Positions 16,305-25,800 are shown, counted from the first letter of the stretch. The stretch is 33,058 bases of DNA from Rhizobiaceae bacterium (GCA_021648425.1 JAKISV010000003.1:1-33058), one strand, 5' to 3'. The notes: generated by a model from the sequence alone, not told the origin. Made by a program: numbers and translations.

Positions 16305-17603
16305 GTGAGCATTTCAATCTCGATACCCAAATTCCGCACACTAAGCGTGCTTGTAACTTTTTTTGTTGCAATTGCATTTATTGCGCCCGAATTTTCACCG
16401 TTTTATACCGGCCCGGCCTATGCTCAGGTGAAAAAACCACAAAAGCGCAAGAATATTTTTGAAATTCTGTTTGGAAAACGCAATTCTATAAGCCCCCGTA
16501 ATATCCGTAAAAAGGCAAAACGGGTAAAACTGAGAAATCGCAGACCTCAAAAAAAGCGCAGAACAGTTGCTCGCAAACCCGCACCCATAATAAACATTGT
16601 CCAGAAAAATGAAAACGCAGCAAAAATTCTGGTGGCTGGAGATTTCATGGCCAGCGGTCTGGCCTCGGGCCTTACCCAGGCCTATGCTGACAATCCTGAT
16701 ATTATCATTGTAAATATCTCCAAAGGACTTTCCGGCTTTGTACGCGACGATGTCAAGAATTGGCCAGCAGATATCGCGGCTCATATTGCAGAAGTAAAAC
16801 CGATCGCAGTAGTTTTTCTAAACGGCATGAACGACCGCCAGCAAATGCGTCTGAAAACCGGCAAGATATCGAAACTTTCTGAACCCTGGCTAAAAGAATA
16901 TAACAACCGCACCAAATCCCTTGCCCTCAGCATTCAGGGACAAAAACTCCCGTTCATCTGGATGGGGCTGCCACCGGTGCGCCCTGGAAAAATGTCGACG
17001 GACTACCTTGTTTTCAATGAAATCTACAGAACTCAGGCCGAAGCCGTGAATGGGGTTTATGTGGATGTCTGGGATGGATTTACCAATGCTGAAGGTCAAT
17101 TTGTTTCAGCCGGCCCTGATATCAATGGCCAGATTAAACGCCTGCGAAATGCCGATGGCATAAACATGAGCAGGGTCGGCAAGCGCAAACTGGCCTTTTA
17201 CGCCAGAAAAGCCATCCGCAAACTTACCGGCATTGGCACACCCGCACTTCTTGTATCGTTGCCCGGCATAGAAGACACAGGCCCCATTGAACCCCAATAT
17301 GACCCTGCCAAAACCGGTAAAACAATCGTTTATTCCCTGGCTGGACCTGCACTTGACGGCGGTAGCCAACTTGCTGGCGGCAAATCGCCGCAAATAGAAG
17401 ACGACTGGAAAAACAGCGTCAGTTATAAACTGGTGTACGATGGCGTAATACCCAAAACTTATCCCGGCCGGGTTGACCATTACGGTATTGTTGCCAATGA
17501 GGTTCCAAAAGAGGTTCCCCAAACTGCCAAAAGCAAAGATGTTGAAGCCACCCCTGAAATTGCTGTTCAGAAAGAACCTGAACCAGCAAAAATCACGCAA
17601 TAG
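16305..17603 (+). CDS. DUF459 (SGNH-hydrolase-like) exported protein
   Basis: A 432-residue exported protein starting at GTG 16305 (AGGACC upstream). The signal peptide runs to about residue 40 (GPAYA-Q). A very basic linker follows (residues 45-92, many Lys/Arg), which could bind the wall or nucleic acid. The SGNH-like domain has block I ILVAGDFMASGLA (112-115 is GDFM rather than GDS), block III FLNGMNDRQQ (Asn176) and block V NADGINMSRVGKRK, with Asn287 where catalytic His would be expected. So the fold is recognisable but Ser and His are both replaced, and I believe this is shared by this DUF459 branch. The C-terminal 130 residues are Pro/Lys-rich and probably disordered. Its partner is the transglycosylase upstream. 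Confidence 0.78.
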   Translation: MSISISIPKFRTLSVLVTFFVAIAFIAPEFSPFYTGPAYAQVKKPQKRKNIFEILFGKRNSISPRNIRKKAKRVKLRNRRPQKKRRTVARKPAPIINIVQKNENAAKILVAGDFMASGLASGLTQAYADNPDIIIVNISKGLSGFVRDDVKNWPADIAAHIAEVKPIAVVFLNGMNDRQQMRLKTGKISKLSEPWLKEYNNRTKSLALSIQGQKLPFIWMGLPPVRPGKMSTDYLVFNEIYRTQAEAVNGVYVDVWDGFTNAEGQFVSAGPDINGQIKRLRNADGINMSRVGKRKLAFYARKAIRKLTGIGTPALLVSLPGIEDTGPIEPQYDPAKTGKTIVYSLAGPALDGGSQLAGGKSPQIEDDWKNSVSYKLVYDGVIPKTYPGRVDHYGIVANEVPKEVPQTAKSKDVEATPEIAVQKEPEPAKITQ

Positions 17604-17605
17604 TC

Positions 17606-19024
17606 TTATTTCGGCAGATTACTCGATCCCATCAGAATTTTATCCACGCTGCGCGCTGCCTGACGACCTTCTGTTATTGCCCACACAACCAGTGACTGAC
17701 CCCGGCGACAGTCACCGGCACTGTAGACATCATCAACACTGGTCTTGAAATCATCCATGGTAGCCGCAACATTCTCCCGACTATCAAGTTTTACGCCAAG
17801 TTTTTCCAGGAGCCCTTCATGAACTGGCGAAACAAACCCCATGGCAAAAAACACCAGATCAGCTTTCAGTTTGAATTGTGACCCTTCAACCGGTTTGAAG
17901 TTTTCATCCACCCGTGCGCATTCAAGGGATTTCACTGCCCCGTTCTTGCCCTCAAATTTTAATGTGGTAACAGCAAATTCGCGTTTAGCACCCTCTTCAT
18001 GAGAGGACGAGGTTCGAAGTTTCATCGGCCAGTCGGGCCACGTCATCATCTTGTCTTCATGTTTTGGCGGCTTTTCCATGATTTCAAGTTGGGTTACGCT
18101 AAGCGCACCCTGGCGCACGGAAGTACCGATACAGTCAGATCCTGTATCCCCCCCACCGATCACAACCACATGTTTTCCGCTGGCCAATATAGGCCCCACA
18201 TTGCCCAGGTTTTCACCCCCAACCCGACGGTTTTGCTGGGGTAAAAAGTCCATGGCAAAATGAATACCATCAAGATCACGGCCCTCAATAGGCAGATCGC
18301 GGGGTTTTTCAGCGCCTATGGTTATCACCATGGCATCGTGAGATTTGGAAATTTCATCAAACGAAACTTCACCGCCAACATCACTATTATAATGGAATTC
18401 GACACCCTCGGCCTCCATCTGCTCAACGCGGCGGTCAATAATATGTTTTTCCATTTTGAAATCAGGAATTCCATAACGCAGCAATCCACCGGCCTTGGCG
18501 TTTTTCTCATATAAATGCACCTCATGGCCCACCCGTGCCAATTGCTGGGCGCAAGCCATGCCGGCAGGACCGGCGCCAATCACTGCTATTTTTTTGCCGG
18601 TTTTTACCAGGCTTATCTCCGGTTCAATCCACCCTTCAAGCCAACCACGATCAACAATCGCGCACTCAACAGACTTAATAGTCACCGGCTCATCCGTGAT
18701 ATTCAGAGTGCATGAAGCTTCGCAGGGCGCGGGGCAGACTCTGCCGGTAAACTCGGGAAAATTGTTGGTTGAATGCAGATTGATCAGCGCTTCGCGCCAA
18801 TTGTCATTATATACCAGATCATTCCAGTCCGGTATCTGATTGCTCACGGGACAGCCCGAATGACAATAAGGAATACCGCAATCCATACAGCGCGCCGCCT
18901 GATCTTTCAGCGCACTGTCAGACAAAGGAATGACAAATTCATGATAGTTGCGAATGCGGTCCGAGGCCGTGCGGTACTTTCGATCCTGCCGGTCAATTTC
19001 CAGAAATCCTGTTACTTTACCCAT
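17606..19024 (-). CDS. gltD: Glutamate synthase (NADPH) small subunit
   Basis: GltD (472 residues) supplies electrons from NADPH to GltB. The N-terminal cysteine clusters AARCMDCGIPYCHSGCP (Cys46, 49, 54, 58) and RVCPAPCEASCTLN (Cys97, 101, 105) hold the low-potential 4Fe-4S centres. The FAD motif is GAGPAGMACAQQLA (about 150-163), and the NADPH-binding motif is VIGGGDTGSDCIG (about 288-300). The C-terminus has VYSAGDCRRGQSLVVWAI. Length is that of the family. It starts four bases after the gltB stop, with a purine-rich GGTGGG upstream, so the two are cotranscribed. It converges on the DUF459 gene with only two bases between stops. Confidence 0.97.
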   Translation of the reverse strand: MGKVTGFLEIDRQDRKYRTASDRIRNYHEFVIPLSDSALKDQAARCMDCGIPYCHSGCPVSNQIPDWNDLVYNDNWREALINLHSTNNFPEFTGRVCPAPCEASCTLNITDEPVTIKSVECAIVDRGWLEGWIEPEISLVKTGKKIAVIGAGPAGMACAQQLARVGHEVHLYEKNAKAGGLLRYGIPDFKMEKHIIDRRVEQMEAEGVEFHYNSDVGGEVSFDEISKSHDAMVITIGAEKPRDLPIEGRDLDGIHFAMDFLPQQNRRVGGENLGNVGPILASGKHVVVIGGGDTGSDCIGTSVRQGALSVTQLEIMEKPPKHEDKMMTWPDWPMKLRTSSSHEEGAKREFAVTTLKFEGKNGAVKSLECARVDENFKPVEGSQFKLKADLVFFAMGFVSPVHEGLLEKLGVKLDSRENVAATMDDFKTSVDDVYSAGDCRRGQSLVVWAITEGRQAARSVDKILMGSSNLPK

Positions 19025-19028
19025 AATA

Positions 19029-22000
19029 TCAACCCACCGAAGAAGCGTACAACCGCTCCTGTTCCATGTCCTGTAATGCCCGGCGATAATCCACCGGCAT
19101 GATTTTCACAAATTTTGGCCGGTATTCTTCCCAATTGTCTAAAATAAGTTTTGCCCGGCCAGAGCCTGTATAATTCATGTGCCGCGTAATCATCTGCTGA
19201 AATCGTTCTTCATCAAATCGCGTCATGTCTGAAGATACATCAATACGGCCCTTGTGTTCGATATCGCCACTGCTGTGGTGAATTTTTTCCAGAAGATCAT
19301 CTTCCTCCGGCACCGGCTCCAGCTCAACCATTGCCAGATTGCAGCGCGCTGCGAAATCTCCGGTTTCATCCAGCACATAAGCGATACCGCCCGACATGCC
19401 TGCCGCGAAATTGCGCCCGGTATTGCCAATCACCACCACCACACCGCCAGTCATATATTCACAACCATGATCGCCCACCCCTTCAACCACTGCAGTTGCT
19501 CCGGAATTTCGAACGGCAAAACGCTCACCTGCCACACCACGGAAATAACATTCCCCTTCAATCGCACCATAAAGCACCGTGTTACCAATGATTATACTCT
19601 CCTCCGGCACCAGATTTTTTGCCTCTCGCGACGGATAAATAATCAACCTGCCACCAGATAATCCCTTGCCGACATAATCATTGCCTTCACCTTCAAGTTC
19701 CAGCGTAGTGCCACGCGTTGCCCAGGCACCAAAACTTTGTCCCGCAGTGCCATTAAACTTGATATGGATGGTTTCATCTCCCAGTCCCTCATGACCATAT
19801 TTCGCCGCCACCTGCCCAGCCAGCATCGCACCGGCAGAACGCACTGAATTATCAATCGGCAATTCAATTTTTACCGGCGTTTCATCGTCCAATGCCGGTT
19901 TTGCCAGTTCAATCAGTTTCCTGTCGAGGATTTCCTCCAGATGATGATTCTGGGTTTCACTGTGAAAGATTCCAACTTCACCTGTAACCACCGGCTTGTG
20001 AAACAATCGCGAAAAATCAAGCCCGTGGGCCTTCCAGTGTTTGACCACCTTGTTCTGGTCAAGCGTGCCGATCTGACCCACCATTTCATCCATGGTGGCA
20101 AATCCCATTTCAGCCATCAACTCGCGAACTTCCTGCGCCACAAAGAAGAAATAATTCACCACATGCTCCGGCGTGCCGGTAAAACGCTGGCGCAAAACCG
20201 GGTCCTGGGTGGCAATGCCGACCGGACAGGTATTCAAATGGCATTTGCGCATCATGATACAGCCCGAAGCAATCAGCGGTGCTGTAGCAAAACCAAATTC
20301 ATCCGCCCCTAACAAGGCACCAATCACCACATCGCGCCCTGTGCGCAATCCCCCATCAACCTGCACTGCGATGCGTGAACGCAGTTTATTCAACACCAGA
20401 GTCTGATGGGTTTCCGCCAACCCGATTTCCCAGGGACCGCCGGCATGTTTGATTGAGGTCAGCGGGCTGGCCCCCGTACCGCCATCAAAGCCGGAAATAG
20501 TCACATGGTCCGCCCGCGCTTTGGCAACACCTGCCGCAACCGTGCCAACGCCCACTTCAGACACCAGCTTAACTGAAATATCAGCCTTGGAATTTACATT
20601 TTTCAAATCATAAATAAGCTGCGCCAGATCTTCGATTGAATAAATATCATGGTGCGGCGGCGGCGAAATCAGCCCCACCCCCTGGGTTGAATGACGCACC
20701 TTGGCAATGACAGCATTGACCTTGTGACCGGGCAACTGCCCGCCTTCACCGGGTTTTGCCCCTTGAGCCATTTTAATCTGAATCATATCGGCATTGATCA
20801 GATATTCCGTTGTCACCCCAAATCGCCCGGACGCTACCTGTTTGATGGCCGAGCGCATAGAATCGCCATTGGGTTCGGGTTCAAACCGGTCCGCTTCTTC
20901 ACCGCCCTCACCGGTATTGGATTTGCCGCCGATGCGGTTCATGGCGATTGCCAGATTGCTATGGGCCTCGCGCGAAATCGAACCATAAGACATCGCCCCG
21001 GTGGCAAACCGCTTGACGATCTCCACCGCCGGTTCGACATCTTCGATTGAAACCGGCTCACGGCCTGTTTCTTTTGCATCTTTGATGCGAAACAATCCGC
21101 GAATGTTGAGATTTACCCCTGATTGCTCATTTACCAACCGGGCAAATTCGCGGTATTTCTCCTGTGAATTGCCACGCACCGCATGTTGCAGCGAGCTAAC
21201 AACCGGTGCAGTCCAGGCATGGTCTTCACCACGAAGACGCAAACCATATTCACCCCCCACATCAAGCGCCTCAGCCAGCACCGGCACATTGCCAAATGCC
21301 TGGGCGTGACGATGCACGGTTTCACGCGCCACATCGGCTAATCCAACGCCTTCAATAGTGGTAGCAGTACCGGTGAAATATTTGCCGACAAATTCCGTAG
21401 AAAGCCCCACCGCATCAAAAATCTGCGCCCCGCAGTAAGACTGATAAGTCGAAATACCCATTTTCGACATCACTTTCAGCAAACCCTTATCAATCGCCTT
21501 GATGTAGCGTTGCACCACTTCAAACGCGTCAACCTCTTCTGGAAATTCACCATTGGCATGCAGTTCACCAAGCGTCTCAAACGCCAGATAAGGGTTAATC
21601 GCCTCGGCGCCATAGCCAGCCAGCGCCGCAAAATGATGTACCTCTCGTGGTTCGCCTGATTCAACCACCAGTCCCACGGAGGTACGCAATCCTTTACGAA
21701 TAAGATGATGGTGAACAGCAGCAGTGGCTAACAGAGCCGGAATAGCCACCCGGTCTTCACTCACATGACGATCAGACAAAACGATAATATTGTAACCGCG
21801 CCCCACTGTCTCGTCCGCCTTGGAACATAACCGCTCGATTGCACCTTCCATCCCTTCGCCACCTCTTGATGCCGAATAGGTGATATCGAGCGTGCGCGTT
21901 AAAAACTGATTATCTGCAATATCTCCGATGCCGCGTATCTTCTCCAGATCTTCATTGGTTAAGATAGGCTGGCGAACCTCAAGTCGCTTTTCGCTGGTTG

Positions 22001-23756
22001 CCAGACCTTCAAGATCAAACAGGTTGGGCCTGGGTCCGATAAATGACACCAGGCTCATTACGGATTCTTCACGGATAGGATCGATCGGCGGGTTGGTCAC
22101 CTGGGCAAAATTCTGCTTGAAATACGTGTAAAGCGTTTTGGATTTCCGCGACAAGGCAGATAGTGGCGTATCAGTTCCCATCGAACCGATAGCCTCCTGA
22201 CCTGTTGTCGCCATCGGCGTCATCAAAATTCGGATGTCTTCCTGCGAATAACCAAACGCCTGCTGTCGATCCAACAGTGCAGCCGCACCATGTTTAGACT
22301 GTTTGATTGAAACCGCCATATCTTCAATGACAATCTGCGAACGCGCCAGCCATTCTTTATAAGGTTTAGCTCCGGCCAATTCCCGCTTGATTTCATCATC
22401 GGAAATTATCGTACCCTTTTCCAGGTCAACCAGCAGCATCTTGCCCGGCTGCAATCGCCATTTGCGAATGATACTCTTTTCATCCACCGGCAAAACGCCA
22501 GCCTCCGACGACATCACTATGCGATCATCATCGGTAACAAAATAACGCGCGGGACGAAGCCCGTTTCTGTCAAGCGTTGCGCCAATCTGACGGCCATCAC
22601 AAAACGCAACAGAAGCAGGCCCGTCCCAGGGCTCCATCAAGGCAGCATGATATTCATAAAAAGCCCGTCGCTCTTCACCCATCAGTGGATTACCGGCCCA
22701 CGCCTCAGGAATTAACATCATCACCGCATGGGCCATTGAATAACCGCCCTGGATGAGAAATTCCAATGCGTTATCAAAGCAGGCGGTATCGGATTGCCCT
22801 TCATACGATATTGGCCACAGCTTATGGATATCTTCGCCAAACAGTGGTGAGGATACTGAAGCCTGACGCGCCGCCATCCAGTTGACATTGCCGCGAACCG
22901 TATTGATTTCCCCGTTATGCGCCACCATCCGGTAGGGATGCGCCAGCTTCCAGGAGGGAAATGTGTTGGTCGAAAATCGCTGGTGCACCAGTGCCAGCGC
23001 AGATTTAAACGAAGGGTCAGATAAATCCTTGAAATACGCCCCCAACTGATAGGCCAGAAACATGCCTTTATAGACAATAGTACGCGATGACAGCGAGACA
23101 ATATAAAACCCGTTATCACGCCCCTCTGTCTCGGCAAAAATCCGGTTCGAAATCACTTTGCGCAGGATAAATATCCGCCGCTCAAAATCATCATCATCAC
23201 TCCTGCCGCCTTTACGGGCGACAAAAACCTGGGCGTGGACTGGTTCAGTGGCGGCAATTTCGGGGTCCTGCGAAAGGCTGGAATTATCCACCGGCACATC
23301 GCGCCAGCCTAGAATAGTTTTGCCTTCTTCGCTGCACACAGCCTCAATAACATCTTTCACATGAGCTCTGATTTTTTCATCGCGCGGTAAAAATACCTGG
23401 CCAACAGCGTAATCACCAGATGCAGGCAGTTCAAATTCCAGACCGGCAGTGGAGCCGGTAAAAAATTCATGCGGTATCTGCACCAGCATACCCGCCCCGT
23501 CACCCATTAAAGGGTCAGCACCCACCGCACCACGGTGGGTCATATTTTCCAGAATTTGAATGCCGTCACGAACGATCTGGTGTGATGCAACACCCTTCAT
23601 CTGGGCGATGAACCCAACCCCGCAGGAATCATGTTCGTTTATCGGGTCATAGAGCCCCTGTTTTTGCGGAAACCCGGAAAAATGCGATTCTTTATTTCCC
23701 GATTGACCAGGCTGTCCAGCACTGACTTCATTCCCTGAAAAACTGCCTCGCATCAT
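19029..23756 (-). CDS. gltB: Glutamate synthase (NADPH) large subunit
   Basis: GltB (1575 residues) transfers the amide nitrogen of glutamine to 2-oxoglutarate, the GS-GOGAT route of ammonia assimilation. A propeptide of 44 residues precedes the class II amidotransferase nucleophile in EHDSCGVGF (Cys45). The amidotransferase domain is followed by the central domain and the FMN synthase domain (KPGEGGQLPGHKVN, SPPPHHDIYSIEDL, GGTGASPLTS). The 3Fe-4S cysteines in CIMMRKCHLNTCPVGIA lie at about residue 1170, and a C-terminal GXGXG domain is present (GLSGGRLIIYPS, GATAVVEGVGDHGCEYMTGG). The ATG-ATG start has AGGAG directly upstream. Nothing is missing. No regulator is adjacent. Confidence 0.98.
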   Translation of the reverse strand: MMRGSFSGNEVSAGQPGQSGNKESHFSGFPQKQGLYDPINEHDSCGVGFIAQMKGVASHQIVRDGIQILENMTHRGAVGADPLMGDGAGMLVQIPHEFFTGSTAGLEFELPASGDYAVGQVFLPRDEKIRAHVKDVIEAVCSEEGKTILGWRDVPVDNSSLSQDPEIAATEPVHAQVFVARKGGRSDDDDFERRIFILRKVISNRIFAETEGRDNGFYIVSLSSRTIVYKGMFLAYQLGAYFKDLSDPSFKSALALVHQRFSTNTFPSWKLAHPYRMVAHNGEINTVRGNVNWMAARQASVSSPLFGEDIHKLWPISYEGQSDTACFDNALEFLIQGGYSMAHAVMMLIPEAWAGNPLMGEERRAFYEYHAALMEPWDGPASVAFCDGRQIGATLDRNGLRPARYFVTDDDRIVMSSEAGVLPVDEKSIIRKWRLQPGKMLLVDLEKGTIISDDEIKRELAGAKPYKEWLARSQIVIEDMAVSIKQSKHGAAALLDRQQAFGYSQEDIRILMTPMATTGQEAIGSMGTDTPLSALSRKSKTLYTYFKQNFAQVTNPPIDPIREESVMSLVSFIGPRPNLFDLEGLATSEKRLEVRQPILTNEDLEKIRGIGDIADNQFLTRTLDITYSASRGGEGMEGAIERLCSKADETVGRGYNIIVLSDRHVSEDRVAIPALLATAAVHHHLIRKGLRTSVGLVVESGEPREVHHFAALAGYGAEAINPYLAFETLGELHANGEFPEEVDAFEVVQRYIKAIDKGLLKVMSKMGISTYQSYCGAQIFDAVGLSTEFVGKYFTGTATTIEGVGLADVARETVHRHAQAFGNVPVLAEALDVGGEYGLRLRGEDHAWTAPVVSSLQHAVRGNSQEKYREFARLVNEQSGVNLNIRGLFRIKDAKETGREPVSIEDVEPAVEIVKRFATGAMSYGSISREAHSNLAIAMNRIGGKSNTGEGGEEADRFEPEPNGDSMRSAIKQVASGRFGVTTEYLINADMIQIKMAQGAKPGEGGQLPGHKVNAVIAKVRHSTQGVGLISPPPHHDIYSIEDLAQLIYDLKNVNSKADISVKLVSEVGVGTVAAGVAKARADHVTISGFDGGTGASPLTSIKHAGGPWEIGLAETHQTLVLNKLRSRIAVQVDGGLRTGRDVVIGALLGADEFGFATAPLIASGCIMMRKCHLNTCPVGIATQDPVLRQRFTGTPEHVVNYFFFVAQEVRELMAEMGFATMDEMVGQIGTLDQNKVVKHWKAHGLDFSRLFHKPVVTGEVGIFHSETQNHHLEEILDRKLIELAKPALDDETPVKIELPIDNSVRSAGAMLAGQVAAKYGHEGLGDETIHIKFNGTAGQSFGAWATRGTTLELEGEGNDYVGKGLSGGRLIIYPSREAKNLVPEESIIIGNTVLYGAIEGECYFRGVAGERFAVRNSGATAVVEGVGDHGCEYMTGGVVVVIGNTGRNFAAGMSGGIAYVLDETGDFAARCNLAMVELEPVPEEDDLLEKIHHSSGDIEHKGRIDVSSDMTRFDEERFQQMITRHMNYTGSGRAKLILDNWEEYRPKFVKIMPVDYRRALQDMEQERLYASSVG

Positions 23757-24167
23757 ATTCTCCTAAAGTAATCAATCATTCTGCAACCCGGATTTCCCCG
23801 CAATACCGTCAGTAAACACTCGACGTTTCTACCGAACCCTAACAGTCCGCCATTCAGCGATACAAATTTCAGCAAACCGGTGGACTCAATATTCCATCGC
23901 GTTAAGTACAAACAATCCGCGAGAGTCTCCAAACCATTCCGCCCGATAAAATTCAATTTATCGCAGGCCAATGTTTCCGATAAGGAGATTGACTACAATA
24001 TTAAATCAGTTTCGCAGTTGCAAGTCTGAATTATCAAATAAAGACAGCATACCTGTCCTAACTGGTCATAATTGCCAGAAATTACCAAATAATACAAGGC
24101 CACGATGCGCTACATAATTACTCAACAGACCCAATAAGGCTCCAAAACACCTAATCTGCCCGGGAGT

Positions 24168-24195
24168 TTGACAAACAATAGAACTAGAGTATCCG
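24168..24195 (+). promoter_or_regulatory. Candidate promoter of threonine aldolase
   Basis: A perfect TTGACA at 24168-24173 is followed after 16 bases by TATCCG (24190-24195). The -10 is poor, but no better one is spaced correctly. The start would leave an untranslated leader of about 80 bases that contains the dyad at 24230-24249. Confidence 0.35.
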
Positions 24196-24229
24196 GCTTA
24201 TTCTGGCGCATCAACTCAATTACAGCTAT

Positions 24230-24249
24230 TGCAAATGACCAGATTTGCA
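24230..24249. promoter_or_regulatory. Perfect dyad in threonine aldolase leader
   Basis: TGCAAAT (24230-24236) and ATTTGCA (24243-24249) are perfect 7-base arms around GACCAG, about 35 bases before the ATG. It could be an operator or an RNA hairpin. It is not followed by a T-run, so it is not a terminator. Confidence 0.45.
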
Positions 24250-24283
24250 GTTCTATACAATTGTCAAAATGGAGAATAGCCCT

Positions 24284-25333
24284 ATGAACTTTGCCAGCGA
24301 CAACTGGTCCGGTGTGGCACCTCAGATCAACGCCTCCCTGCAAGCCCAATCAACGGGCTATGCAGCCGCCTATGGCGACAGCGATCTGGATAAAAAAGTC
24401 AAAGCCAAATTCAGCGAGATATTCGAAAAAGATGTTTCGGTGTTTTTTGTCGGCACCGGCACAGTAGCAAATTCCCTTGCATTGGCCGCTTATACTAAAC
24501 CCGGCGGCATTTCATTGTGCCACCGCGAAGCGCATATGATTGAAGATGAGTGCGGTGCGCCCGAATTATTTTCAGGTGGCGGCAGGCTGGTGGGTGTTGA
24601 TGGTGCCTTTGGTAAAATTGATCCCGATGACCTCGTTTCCAGATTAGAGCGTTTTGATCCGGGTTTTGTGCATTACGGACAGGCCACCGCCATTAGCCTC
24701 ACCCAGGCAACGGAAGCCGGTACGGTCTATTCGCTAGATGAAATCCAGGAAATTTCCGCCATAGCCAAAGCAAAAAATTTACCCCTTCATATGGACGGCT
24801 CACGATTTGCCAATGCACTTGTTCATCTAAATACCACTCCGGCCCAAATGTCCTGGAAAAGCGGCGTCGATATCCTGTCCTTCGGCGGCACAAAAAACGG
24901 CTGCTGGTGCGCCGAGGCAATTGTTCTGTTTGATACTGATATGGCAGAACAAATGACATTCATGCACAAACGTGCCGGGCAGCTTCATTCCAAATCCCGC
25001 TTTTTCGCTGCTCAATATGATGCCTATCTGGAAAATGGTCTGTGGCTTGAGTTGGCCGGCCACGCCAATAAAATGGCCGACATTCTGCGCCAGGCAATCG
25101 AAGGTTCAAACAGCGCCAGACTGGGCTGGGCCACCCAGAGCAATGAGGTCTTTTGTATCCTGCCATTGGATGTTGCCGGTTTACTGGAAAAGCAGGGCAC
25201 CAGTTTTTATCCCTGGCATGTACCCGCATCATTGAGGCAAAAGCCGCAAAAACATGAGGGCCTTTACCGGTTTGTCACCAGTTTTGCCACCACACACGAT
25301 GATATCGAAAAGGTAATGAGTAAACTTTGTTGA
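24284..25333 (+). CDS. Low-specificity L-threonine aldolase
   Basis: A PLP enzyme of fold type I (349 residues) that cleaves L-threonine or allo-threonine to glycine and acetaldehyde. Seen are ASDNWSGVAPQI at the N-terminus, GTGTVANSLAL (57-67), the ring-stacking region CHREAHMIEDECGAPE (His80/His84), the aspartate in LHMDGSRFANAL (Asp171) and the PLP lysine in SFGGTKNGCWCAEA (Lys204). These match beta-eliminating-lyase/threonine aldolases. ATG 24284 is preferred over an in-frame upstream start at 24245 because GGAG at 24271-24274 is at the right distance and the family begins here. It is a single-gene unit: the bufferin operon has its own promoter downstream. Possible link to glycine/one-carbon metabolism with soxAG is only by theme. 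Confidence 0.92.
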   Translation: MNFASDNWSGVAPQINASLQAQSTGYAAAYGDSDLDKKVKAKFSEIFEKDVSVFFVGTGTVANSLALAAYTKPGGISLCHREAHMIEDECGAPELFSGGGRLVGVDGAFGKIDPDDLVSRLERFDPGFVHYGQATAISLTQATEAGTVYSLDEIQEISAIAKAKNLPLHMDGSRFANALVHLNTTPAQMSWKSGVDILSFGGTKNGCWCAEAIVLFDTDMAEQMTFMHKRAGQLHSKSRFFAAQYDAYLENGLWLELAGHANKMADILRQAIEGSNSARLGWATQSNEVFCILPLDVAGLLEKQGTSFYPWHVPASLRQKPQKHEGLYRFVTSFATTHDDIEKVMSKLC

Positions 25334-25351
25334 CAAATTTCTCCGTCTCGT

Positions 25352-25388
25352 CACAATCACATCAAATTGATCACTATTGTGTTATAAT
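25352..25388 (+). promoter_or_regulatory. Extended -10 promoter with nested dyad before bufferin operon
   Basis: TGTTATAAT at 25380-25388 is a perfect extended -10 (TG-N-TATAAT). Overlapping its upstream half is a nested dyad with one centre: CACAAT (25352-25357) with ATTGTG (25376-25381) outside, and ATCAA (25361-25365) with TTGAT (25367-25371) inside. There is no good -35 at 17 bases. A second possible promoter, TTGACA at 25330-25335 with CACAAT after 16 bases, would start inside the dyad. A repressor or metal-responsive regulator binding here would block the promoter; its identity is unknown. The predicted leader is about 108 bases. Confidence 0.55.
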
Positions 25389-25502
25389 CAGGGCCGATTA
25401 TTTGATTTCCATTTTATCAAAAAAATTACGATGTTAGCCCGACGATCACAAAACACTTGTGTTCAAGACTACCAAAACTTGTAACTTCTAGGAGACTACC
25501 AA

Positions 25503-25799
25503 ATGTCAATCAAACTCGCTTCTGTCACTATCGTTGCCGCTGCAGTTGCTGCCGCTGTATCTACAGTTTCGCTCACAACTCCGGCCCAGGCCCAGGCTAA
25601 AGAAAAATGCTATGGCGTTGCACTGGCTGGTAAAAACGATTGTAAAGCTGGCGCTGGCACTACTTGTGCAGGCACTTCAAAAGTTGACTATCAAGGTAAC
25701 GCATTCAAAGCTGTTGAAGCTGGAACATGCCTAACCATGGAGCTTCCAGGCGGCCGCAAAGGTTCTCTGACAGAATTGAAACGCGACGTCCCTGCATAA
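25503..25799 (+). CDS. bufA: Bufferin-type RiPP precursor (DUF2282)
   Basis: A 98-residue exported precursor of the DUF2282 family. An unusually long Sec-type signal peptide (core VTIVAAAVAAAVSTVSL, cleavage near AQA-Q at residue 30) precedes a small cysteine-containing core. Four cysteines stand at 36, 47, 55 and 76 (EKCYGVA, KNDCKAG, GTTCAG, AGTC), the conserved bufferin set, spaced C-10-C-7-C-20-C. In characterised bufferins the MNIO enzyme encoded next door oxidises core cysteines to thiooxazole-type heterocycles, giving a secreted, copper-binding peptide. A Lys/Arg-containing tail of about 22 residues follows the last Cys. AGGAG at 25490-25494 gives a strong start. It heads the operon. 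Confidence 0.9.
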   Translation: MSIKLASVTIVAAAVAAAVSTVSLTTPAQAQAKEKCYGVALAGKNDCKAGAGTTCAGTSKVDYQGNAFKAVEAGTCLTMELPGGRKGSLTELKRDVPA

Positions 25800-25800
25800 G

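Larger units (their letters stand above)
23757..24283. other. 527-base non-coding region between gltB and threonine aldolase
   Basis: A divergent intergenic region, A/T-rich and without a convincing gene. It contains the gltB Shine-Dalgarno (AGGAG next to 23757), a GACAG-5-CTGTC hairpin at 24043-24057 that is followed on the minus strand by a T-rich run, and the threonine aldolase leader with its promoter-like TTGACA and dyad. A 72-codon minus-strand frame ending at the gltB start has unremarkable composition and I do not call it. Confidence 0.5.

Noticed and set aside
19029..23756. Unusual N-terminal extension on GltB
   Set aside because: The 44 residues before Cys45 match the normal cleaved propeptide length of bacterial GltB.
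23753..23971. 72-codon minus-strand frame (TTG start) ending at the gltB start codon, possible leader peptide
   Set aside because: No Shine-Dalgarno of its own, mixed composition, no amino-acid run expected of an attenuator peptide, and no family likeness.
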